Assembly (NCBI GenBank): GCA_947588325.1
Contig: CANPYH010000033.1
Span: forward strand, 1 to 12,670
Direction: 5' to 3'
Length of the DNA: 12,670 bases
DNA from: an uncultured Clostridia bacterium
Lineage (GTDB): Bacteria > Bacillota > Clostridia > Christensenellales > Pumilibacteraceae
Every line of letters starts with the position of its first letter. Position 1 is the first letter of the stretch. The translations under genes were made by a program, and so were the position numbers. The notes beneath the pieces were generated by a model, which worked only from the letters and a program-made list of their open reading frames with translations, was not told the origin of the DNA and ran no database searches. Positions 6,775-12,019 of the stretch are shown here, piece after piece.

Positions 6775-8565
6775 ATGAGAAAAATCAACGCGACACAACT
6801 TCGGAATATGTGGTTTGATTTTTATAAGAGCAAGGGACACGCGCTCATAAGCTCGGCCTCTCTCATACCCGAAAACGACCCGACGGTGCTTTTTACCACG
6901 GCGGGAATGCACCCGCTCGTGCCATACCTGCTCGGGCAGAAACACCCGCAGGGAACCCGCCTTGCCGATGTGCAGAAGTGCGTTCGCACGGGGGATATCG
7001 ACGAAGTGGGCGACGCTTCGCACCTGACCTTTTTCGAGATGCTCGGTAACTGGTCTCTCGGCGACTACTTCAAGAAAGAGCAGATCGCCTGGAGTTACGA
7101 ATTTCTGACGAGCGAGAAATATCTCGGTATCGATCCGAACAAACTCTCCGTAACCGTGTTCGCGGGGGATAACGACTGCCAGAGAGACGAGGAGTCGGCG
7201 GAGTATTGGGAAAAAGCGGGAATCCCGCGCGAGAGAATATACTTCCTGCCCAAGGAGAATAACTGGTGGGGACCGGCGGGAACTACCGGACCCTGCGGAC
7301 CCGACACCGAAATGTTCGTCGATACGGGCAAACCCGCCTGCTCGCCCGAGTGCTCTCCCGCATGTTCGTGCGGCAAGTACCTTGAAGTGTGGAACGACGT
7401 GTTCATGCAATACAACAAGACGGCGGAGGGCAAATACGAACCTCTCGCGCAAAAGAACGTCGATACGGGTATGGGTCTGGAACGCACAATCAAGACGGCG
7501 CAAGGCGCCTCGAGCGTATACGAAACCGACCTCTTCGCACCGATTATCTCGGAGATCGAGAAACTCACGGGCGCGAAGTACGGCTCTTCGGACTCCGTAA
7601 CCAAGGCAATACGCGTCATCGCCGACCACATACGCACGGCGGTTATGATAATAGGGGACGACAAGGGCGTGCTTTGCTCCAACGTGGATCAAGGCTACAT
7701 TCTCCGTCGACTTCTGCGCCGCGCAGTCAGGTTTATAAAGCAACTCGGCGGCGGCATGGGTCTGCTTGCGCAGATAGCAAAAGTCATTATCGAGGAATAT
7801 AAAGAGGTGTATCCCGAGCTTGAGCGCAACGCCGATCGCGTTATAAACGAGATTAACGCTGAAGAAAGTCGGTTCGAAAACACCATAACCGCGGGCATGA
7901 AGAAATTTCAGGCTATACGCGAGCATATTGTTGGCGATACTATCGCGGGCAATACCGCTTTCAAGCTCTATGACACATACGGTTTCCCCATCGAAATGAC
8001 GGTGGAGCTTGCCAAGGAGGCGGGGCTTAAAGTGGATCTCGAGGGCTTTAACAAGGCGTTCGAGGAGCATATGGCGAAGAGCAGAGCGGGGGCGGAGCAG
8101 AAGTTCAAGTGCGGGCTTGCCGACCACGGTGAGCAGACGGTTAAACTCCACACCGCGACCCACCTTCTCCACGCCGCGCTTAAAAAAGTGCTCGGCGACA
8201 GGGGAATACACCAGAAGGGTAGCAACATAACCGAAGAGCGGCTCCGTTTCGACTTCAACTTCCCCCGTCCCATGACGGCGGAGGAGATCAAGGCGGTCGA
8301 GGACGAGGTCAACGCGGCGATTGCGGCGGACGTCACCGTGACCTGCGAAGAGATGACGGTGGACGAGGCGAAGGCGGAGGGCGCGGAAGCGAACTTCGAG
8401 AGCAGATACGGCGAGCGCGTCAAGGTCTATACCATGGGCGAGTACTCCAAGGAAGTCTGCGGCGGACCGCACGTCGCGCATACGGGCGAGCTTGGGCATT
8501 TCAGGATAATCAAGGAACAGAGCTCGAGCGCGGGCGTGAGAAGAATAAAGGCAATCGTGGAATAA
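6775..8565 (+). CDS. alaS: Short-form alanyl-tRNA synthetase lacking the beta-barrel and C-Ala regions
   Basis: It charges tRNA-Ala with alanine. Class II motifs are clear: motif 1 region PTVLFTTAGMHPLVPYLLG (36-54), motif 2 region VRTGDIDEVGDASHLTFFEM (70-89) and motif 3 VDTGMGLERT (229-238). An editing-type zinc site follows: HTATH (459-463), and C562 and H566 in CGGPH (usually CGGTH). At 596 residues it is far below the usual 870 or so. The sequence goes from the tRNA-recognition region straight to HTATH without the GGQ-bearing beta-barrel, and it stops at GVRRIKAIVE, where normal AlaRS continues into a coiled coil and C-Ala. From memory, such short AlaRS forms occur in some Clostridia and candidate phyla, so this is probably natural rather than truncated. 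A cysteine cluster (C189, C193, C197, C199) interrupts the catalytic domain. AAGGAG (6763-6768) sits 6 bases before the ATG. Confidence 0.95.
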   Translation: MRKINATQLRNMWFDFYKSKGHALISSASLIPENDPTVLFTTAGMHPLVPYLLGQKHPQGTRLADVQKCVRTGDIDEVGDASHLTFFEMLGNWSLGDYFKKEQIAWSYEFLTSEKYLGIDPNKLSVTVFAGDNDCQRDEESAEYWEKAGIPRERIYFLPKENNWWGPAGTTGPCGPDTEMFVDTGKPACSPECSPACSCGKYLEVWNDVFMQYNKTAEGKYEPLAQKNVDTGMGLERTIKTAQGASSVYETDLFAPIISEIEKLTGAKYGSSDSVTKAIRVIADHIRTAVMIIGDDKGVLCSNVDQGYILRRLLRRAVRFIKQLGGGMGLLAQIAKVIIEEYKEVYPELERNADRVINEINAEESRFENTITAGMKKFQAIREHIVGDTIAGNTAFKLYDTYGFPIEMTVELAKEAGLKVDLEGFNKAFEEHMAKSRAGAEQKFKCGLADHGEQTVKLHTATHLLHAALKKVLGDRGIHQKGSNITEERLRFDFNFPRPMTAEEIKAVEDEVNAAIAADVTVTCEEMTVDEAKAEGAEANFESRYGERVKVYTMGEYSKEVCGGPHVAHTGELGHFRIIKEQSSSAGVRRIKAIVE

Positions 8566-8579
8566 TGGCTTGAAAATGT

Positions 8580-8608
8580 TTGCGTTTTACGGCGCAATAT
8601 AGTATAAT
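8580..8608 (+). promoter_or_regulatory. Promoter of pckA
   Basis: TTGCGT (8580-8585), a 17-base spacer and TATAAT (8603-8608), with the same hexamers and spacing as the recD2 promoter. It starts 14 bases after the alaS stop. Transcription should begin near 8615 and give a leader of about 65 bases. No terminator is seen between alaS and this promoter. Confidence 0.75.
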
Positions 8609-8618
8609 TATCGAGGTT

Positions 8619-8644
8619 GGCGAAGTGGGGGATACCCGCTCGCC
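8619..8644 (+). other. Hairpin at the 5' end of the pckA leader
   Basis: GGCG (8619-8622) pairs with CGCC (8641-8644), and AGTGGG (8624-8629) pairs with CCCGCT (8635-8640) with one G-T wobble. A single A is bulged and the loop is GGATA. It would begin about 4 bases from the predicted transcript start. No T-run follows, so it is not a terminator. It may protect the 5' end or have a regulatory role (inference). Confidence 0.5.
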
Positions 8645-8680
8645 CGCATAATACAGGATAAAATTTTGGAGGATAAATAA

Positions 8681-10258
8681 ATGGAAAACTACGGTTTGGA
8701 CAAGATCGGCGTAAACGCCAAATCTGTCGCAAGAAACCTCAGCCCCTCGGCTCTGACAAAGCTCGCTCTGCGCGACGAACCCGACGCCATGCTTATGGAT
8801 AAGGGTGCCCTCCTGGTTACGACGGGTAAATATACCGGTCGTTCGGCACAGGATAAATATATCGTGGAAGAACCCTCTTCCGCCGACAAGATCAACTGGG
8901 TAGAGAACAAGAAGATCTCGCAGGAGACCGCGGACGCTATTACCGCCGAAGTCAAGGCATACCTCTCGGGGCTTAACGGCGTGTATGTATTCGACGGCTT
9001 TGCGGGCGCCGACGCTCAATACAGACTCTCCATTCGCGTTATTAACGAGTATGCGAGCCAGAACCTCTTCATGAACAACATGCTTATCCGTCCCACCAAA
9101 GAGGAACTCGCCGTGTTCGCGGCTGACTATGTTCTTCTCTGCGCACCCGGACTTAAGCTCGACGCGAAGAAGTACGGCATTCACTCCGAAGCGGCTATAA
9201 TACTCGACTTCGGCAAAAAGACCATCACCATCGCAGGCTCCAAGTACAGCGGCGAGATGAAGAAAGCGGTGTTCTCGGTAATGAACTACGAGCTTCCGCT
9301 TAAAGGCGTGCTCGGTATGCACTGCTCGGCTAACATGGCTACCGACGGCACGGGGCACACCGCTCTGTTCTACGGGCTTTCGGGCACGGGTAAGACTACC
9401 CTTTCCGCAGACCCTAACCGCGGACTTATCGGCGACGACGAGCACGGCTGGTCGGACAGCGGTATCTTCAACATAGAGGGCGGCTGCTACGCAAAGTGCA
9501 TTGACCTCAAAGAGGAATCGGAGCCCGAGATTTACCACGCAATCCGTCACGGTGCGGTTGTCGAGAACGTCGTTGTCAATAAAGAGACGGGCGAACCCGA
9601 CTATAAGGATAAGAGCATAACGGAGAATACCCGCGTATCTTACCCCGTAACCTTCATCGACAACGCGGTTATCCCCGGTATCGGCGGACACCCGACCACC
9701 GTCATATTCCTGACCTATGACGCTTACGGAGTTCTTCCTCCGATATCCAAGCTCACCACGGAACAGGCTAAATTCTACTTCGTCTCCGGCTTTACCTCCA
9801 AGGTTGCAGGCACGGAGCGCGGTATAACCGAGCCTCAGCCCACTTTCTCGACCTGCTTCGGCGCGCCCTTCCTTCCGCTTCCTTCCAAGGTCTATGCGGA
9901 TATGCTCGGCGAGAAGATCGAGAAGCACGGCGCAGCGGTATACCTCATCAATACGGGTCTGACGGGCGGCGTATACGGCGTCGGCACCAGAATGTCGATT
10001 AAGGCTACCCGCGCATGCGTCACCGCCGCACTTAACGGCTCGCTTAAAAAGGCAGAGTACGAGATCGATCCTATCTTCGGTTTCGCTATCCCCAAGGCGG
10101 TCGAGGGCGTGGATCCTTCCGTTCTTAACCCCCGCAACGCTTGGAAAGATAAGAAAGCCTATGAAGAAACGGCAAAGAAGCTCGCCGCTTCCTTCCGTGA
10201 GAACATCAAGAAGTTTAATTTGCCGGAAGAGGTGGTGGCTGCCGGCCCCAAAGCTTAA
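8681..10258 (+). CDS. pckA: Phosphoenolpyruvate carboxykinase (ATP)
   Basis: It interconverts oxaloacetate + ATP and PEP + CO2 + ADP in the cytoplasm, acting in gluconeogenesis or, in many anaerobes, in CO2 fixation towards C4 acids. The 525-residue protein is close to the family norm (E. coli 540). Visible motifs are TGRSAQDKY (52-60, oxaloacetate-site Arg), the P-loop GLSGTGKTTLS (232-242), the kinase-2 metal site GDDEHGW (251-257) and EGGCYAKC (266-273). This pattern is that of the ATP-dependent, not GTP-dependent, enzyme. GGAGG (8668-8672) lies 8 bases before the ATG. Its codon use appears more C-ended than its neighbours', consistent with high expression. It is a single-gene unit with its own promoter and terminator. 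Confidence 0.98.
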   Translation: MENYGLDKIGVNAKSVARNLSPSALTKLALRDEPDAMLMDKGALLVTTGKYTGRSAQDKYIVEEPSSADKINWVENKKISQETADAITAEVKAYLSGLNGVYVFDGFAGADAQYRLSIRVINEYASQNLFMNNMLIRPTKEELAVFAADYVLLCAPGLKLDAKKYGIHSEAAIILDFGKKTITIAGSKYSGEMKKAVFSVMNYELPLKGVLGMHCSANMATDGTGHTALFYGLSGTGKTTLSADPNRGLIGDDEHGWSDSGIFNIEGGCYAKCIDLKEESEPEIYHAIRHGAVVENVVVNKETGEPDYKDKSITENTRVSYPVTFIDNAVIPGIGGHPTTVIFLTYDAYGVLPPISKLTTEQAKFYFVSGFTSKVAGTERGITEPQPTFSTCFGAPFLPLPSKVYADMLGEKIEKHGAAVYLINTGLTGGVYGVGTRMSIKATRACVTAALNGSLKKAEYEIDPIFGFAIPKAVEGVDPSVLNPRNAWKDKKAYEETAKKLAASFRENIKKFNLPEEVVAAGPKA

Positions 10259-10274
10259 GTTAGTGTTTTGTAAT

Positions 10275-10312
10275 AAAAATAATGCTCTCGCGTATGTGAG
10301 AGCATTATTTTT
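10275..10312 (+). terminator. Strong terminator of pckA
   Basis: AAAAATAATGCTCTC (10275-10289) pairs perfectly over 15 bases with GAGAGCATTATTTTT (10298-10312) around an 8-base loop. The distal arm ends in five T, and matching A bases on the other side make it potentially active in both directions. It starts 17 bases after the pckA stop. Confidence 0.92.
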
Positions 10313-10323
10313 ATGTATGGGGG

Positions 10324-10445
10324 ACGGCGCAATAGCGGCGCTGATAGGCAACGAGAAATCGCGGCTTCTGCTCGGTCATTTACGTTTTTAGTAAACTCCG
10401 TTGCGAAGCCTTGATTTTCGTGCCTCTGAGCATCACTCTCCGCCG
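10324..10445 (+). repeat. Outer inverted repeat, left arm
   Basis: It matches the reverse complement of 10877-10997 almost without gaps. The central 35 bases (10365-10399) match 10923-10957 at 34 of 35 positions. The outer end, ACGGCGC...CGCTGATA (10324-10346), matches 10976-10997. The inner end, CTGAGC...ACTCT...GCCG (10426-10445), matches 10877-10896 at 16 of 20. The spacers between these blocks are of equal length in both arms (18 and 26 bases). Confidence 0.9.
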
Positions 10446-10541
10446 TCCACTGTTCCCGAGTTGTAAGAAGATAGTTTTGAACGATAGGAAACGGATGTTT
10501 CCGTCTCGTTTCGTATCGTCGTACTTTTTCGCTCCTTACAA

Positions 10542-10598
10542 GACAATCCCCTCAGGCGCAACAAGTTGCGCCAGCCCCCCTCGACTTCGGGCGGCCAC
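10542..10598 (+). repeat. Inner repeat copy A (invariant frame with GCGCAAC hairpin)
   Basis: Structure is 14 bases GACAATCCCCTCAG (10542-10555), then a 16-base self-complementary insert GCGCAACAAGTTGCGC (10556-10571), then 27 bases from CAGCCCCCC to GCGGCCAC (10572-10598). The 14- and 27-base parts are identical to those of copy B at 10733-10789 in inverted orientation. The insert is entirely different from that of copy B. Confidence 0.95.
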
Positions 10599-10632
10599 AC
10601 GGGTCAGTTACGCTCAAAGTAAAAACAACACC

Positions 10633-10648
10633 CTCGTAATGATACGAG
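10633..10648 (+). repeat. Small hairpin in the core between the inner repeats
   Basis: CTCGTA (10633-10638) and TACGAG (10643-10648) pair perfectly around ATGA. It lies in the 134-base core (10599-10732) of the inner inverted repeat. No tail of T residues follows. Role unknown. Confidence 0.6.
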
Positions 10649-10732
10649 TTAAGTAACATTTTCCCCCAAAAGTCGGTGACGAATGTGTGCTGCACCGAAT
10701 GATTGTGGAGCGCGAGAAGTCAGGCGCAAATT

Positions 10733-10789
10733 GTGGCCGCCCGAAGTCGAGGGGGGCTGTCTGCCGTCAGGCAGACTGAGGGGATTGTC
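10733..10789 (-). repeat. Inner repeat copy B (same frame with TCTGCC hairpin)
   Basis: Inverted copy of 10542-10598. The 27-base part is 10733-10759, the 16-base insert TCTGCCGTCAGGCAGA is 10760-10775, and CTGAGGGGATTGTC is 10776-10789. The insert forms its own 6-base-pair hairpin with loop GTCA. The 41 frame bases are identical to copy A, while the insert shares only its length and self-complementarity. Confidence 0.95.
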
Positions 10790-10876
10790 CTGTTAGCTAC
10801 CCGAAAAGCAACACTTTACAAAAAAGCGAAAATATATTGAATATAGACCTTATTTTCGACGACCGAAGCTCGAGCG

Positions 10877-10997
10877 CGGCGAAGAGTACCGCTCAGACGG
10901 GTGGGAGACGGAACTTCGCGAGGGAGTTTACTTAAAACGTAAATGACCGAGCAGAAGTGAACGTCGGCGCGCCCGTATCAGCGGTGCTATGCGCCGT
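10877..10997 (-). repeat. Outer inverted repeat, right arm
   Basis: Inverted partner of 10324-10445. The most conserved part is 10923-10957. Within it TTTAC and GTAAA can pair as a small hairpin. The two arms enclose about 430 bases that themselves contain a second inverted repeat. Confidence 0.9.
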
Positions 10998-11009
10998 GCT
11001 TGCCGTAAA

Positions 11010-11052
11010 GGGGGGCCGGCGCGGAATAGGCAGACTGAGGGGATTGTCCTGT
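11010..11052 (-). repeat. Inner repeat copy C (diverged, disrupted hairpin)
   Basis: GGGGGGC (11010-11016) and CTGAGGGGATTGTC (11035-11048) have the same spacing (18 bases) as in copy B. The last 24 bases before divergence (11029-11052, starting GGCAGA and ending CCTGT) match copy B exactly. The insert (11019-11034) starts GCGCGG and ends GGCAGA, so its halves no longer pair. The 27-base side is only faintly recognisable beyond the G-run. Confidence 0.75.
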
Positions 11053-11090
11053 ATCATAACAAGTTTGTTATTCATATACACACAATCCCC
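11039..11090. repeat. Imperfect palindrome formed by opposed repeat ends
   Basis: GGGGATTGT (11039-11047) is inverted as ACAATCCCC (11082-11090). At the centre is the 16-base palindrome ATAACAAGTTTGTTAT, with TGTAT/ATACA between. The right half therefore holds a 9-base piece of another repeat end facing copy C. Confidence 0.75.
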
Positions 11091-11136
11091 ATAACAAAAC
11101 AAAAAGAAAAAGATTTTAAGTTTTTTTGGAAAGGGG

Positions 11137-11182
11137 TTTAAGGGGGAAACCTTTTTGTTCACAAAAAGGTTTCCCCCTTAAA
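11137..11182. repeat. Perfect 46-base palindrome
   Basis: The 22 bases at 11137-11158 (TTTAAGGGGG...TTTTTGT) are exactly complementary to 11161-11182, with only TC between. The left flank is rich in A and then T (11091-11128). Neither strand has a T-run at the expected place, so it is not a typical terminator. It ends 27 bases before the -35 box of the flavoprotein gene. Confidence 0.9.
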
Positions 11183-11209
11183 AACACTTGTATTTCTCCA
11201 ATCGGCGGC

Positions 11210-11238
11210 TTTACATTTATTCGTCGGCGTGGTATAAT
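11210..11238 (+). promoter_or_regulatory. Promoter of the flavodoxin-fold gene
   Basis: TTTACA (11210-11215), a 17-base spacer and TATAAT (11233-11238) preceded by TGG, an extended -10. The predicted start is near 11245, leaving an 18-base leader with AGGGAG (11251-11256) 6 bases from the ATG. Confidence 0.8.
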
Positions 11239-11262
11239 GCGAAAAAACGAAGGGAGAAAGAC

Positions 11263-11799
11263 ATGAAAAAGGTATTGATAATATCGGGTAGCCCGAGAAA
11301 GGGCGGTAACAGCGACCTGTTGTGCGACGAGTTCGCGCGCGGTGCGAGAGAGGCGGGGAACGAGGTAGTCAAGATATCCCTTGCCGAGAAGAAGGTCGGG
11401 TATTGCCGCGGTTGCTACTATTGCAGTAATCACGGTGGGGTGTGCGCGATTAATGACGACATGGGCGAGATACTCGACAAGTTTATGGAGGCGGACGCGA
11501 TAGTCCTTGCCAGCCCCGTCTATTTCTACTCCGTAGACGCGCAGATGAAGGCGGTGATCGACCGCATGGTGGCGCGCTGGACGAAGATAAGTGACAAAGA
11601 GTTCTATTACATAATGACTTCCGCCGAGGACAGCCCCAATGTCATGGACTGCACCCTCGAGTGCTTCCGCGGGCTTGCCACATGTCTCGACGGTTCGGTG
11701 GAAAAGGGCGTGATCTACGGAAAGGGCGTGTATGAGAAGGGCGAGATTATAGGCACCCCCGCCATGCTCCAAGCATACCAAATGGGTAAAACCGTGTGA
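11263..11799 (+). CDS. Flavodoxin-fold NAD(P)H-dependent oxidoreductase, iron-sulfur flavoprotein-like
   Basis: A 178-residue cytoplasmic protein of the NADPH-dependent FMN reductase/flavodoxin group. The first strand and phosphate loop, MKKVLIISGSPRKGGNSDLL (1-20), should bind the FMN phosphate. ASPVYFYSVDAQMKAVIDR (83-101) is the usual second flavin loop and helix. GYCRGCYYCSNHGGVCAIND (46-65) contains C48, C51, C54 and C61 in the spacing C-x2-C-x2-C-x6-C. That agrees with the compact cysteine motif of archaeal-type iron-sulfur flavoproteins, which bind a 4Fe-4S cluster (established for the family, not shown here). The substrate is unknown. The start ATG 11263 has AGGGAG 6 bases upstream, and in-frame codons before it have no such support. 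It is transcribed alone and is convergent with dapA. Confidence 0.9.
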   Translation: MKKVLIISGSPRKGGNSDLLCDEFARGAREAGNEVVKISLAEKKVGYCRGCYYCSNHGGVCAINDDMGEILDKFMEADAIVLASPVYFYSVDAQMKAVIDRMVARWTKISDKEFYYIMTSAEDSPNVMDCTLECFRGLATCLDGSVEKGVIYGKGVYEKGEIIGTPAMLQAYQMGKTV

Positions 11800-11981
11800 C
11801 GGTCTGCCACTGAAACCGAGGCAGGATATAATTGCGGCGCGAACTCTCATTCAGCCGTGACGTACTGTAACGCCTATCGTCCGTATGGCGGCTATCGCGG
11901 ATAGCAAATGGCGAGCGAAAAGACTAAACGGATAAAGCGGCGGGCGAGGCACAATTAAACAGTCGAAAATGGCAAAGATAA

Positions 11982-12006
11982 AGGCGGCTTCCGAAGAGAG
12001 CCGCCT
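11982..12006 (-). terminator. Terminator of dapA, possibly shared with the convergent gene
   Basis: AGGCGGCT (11982-11989) pairs perfectly with AGCCGCCT (11999-12006) around a 9-base loop. On the minus strand it follows the dapA stop by 13 bases and is followed by TTATCTTT. On the plus strand it is followed by CGTTTGTTTG, so it may also end the flavoprotein transcript. Confidence 0.75.
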
Positions 12007-12019
12007 CGTTTGTTTGTGA

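Larger units (their letters stand above)
10313..11187. other. Gene-free, repeat-packed intergenic region
   Basis: About 875 bases between the pckA terminator and the flavoprotein promoter. The ORFs here are short, lack ribosome sites and run across the repeats, so I call none as a gene. Contents in order: outer repeat left arm (10324-10445), unexplained sequence, inner repeat arm A (10542-10598), a 134-base core with one small hairpin (10633-10648), inner repeat arm B (10733-10789), unexplained sequence, outer repeat right arm (10877-10997), a third diverged inner copy (11010-11048), an overlapping palindrome (11039-11090), an A-rich stretch, and a perfect 46-base palindrome (11137-11182). 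No tRNA, rRNA or transposase is recognisable. Confidence 0.8.

Noticed and set aside
3732..6788. Minus-strand ORF of 1018 codons across fhs and glnS
   Set aside because: It is in exact antisense register with both genes. This genome avoids TTA, CTA and TCA codons, so the mirrored frame rarely meets a stop. The protein has no recognisable domain and fhs and glnS are clearly real.
6724..8499. Minus-strand ORF of 591 codons opposite alaS
   Set aside because: Same cause: exact codon-mirrored frame of alaS, with no domain and no ribosome site.
8566..8680. Riboswitch or T-box before pckA
   Set aside because: The leader is only about 65 bases, with a single hairpin and no T-box or known aptamer sequence.
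8510..10351. Minus-strand ORF of 613 codons opposite pckA
   Set aside because: Mirrored frame of pckA that also runs through the terminator and the pckA promoter. Not credible as a gene.
10411..10656. 81-codon plus-strand ORF in the repeat region
   Set aside because: It crosses inner repeat copy A and its hairpin, has no ribosome site and has low-quality composition.
10324..10997. Classical insertion sequence
   Set aside because: Inverted arms are present, but there is no transposase frame or remnant and I see no clear target duplication.
10542..11052. CRISPR array
   Set aside because: Only three copies, in inverted as well as repeated orientation, irregular spacing, and no cas gene.
11137..11182. 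Rho-independent terminator
   Set aside because: The stem is perfect, but no T-run follows it on either strand, and no gene ends just before it.
10313..11187. tRNA or other known structured RNA gene
   Set aside because: No T-arm GTTCGA-type segment or cloverleaf layout could be found. The hairpins here are explained by the repeats.
11116..11850. 244-codon minus-strand ORF opposite the flavoprotein gene
   Set aside because: It runs through the flavoprotein promoter and the 46-base palindrome, and its frame mirrors the real gene.
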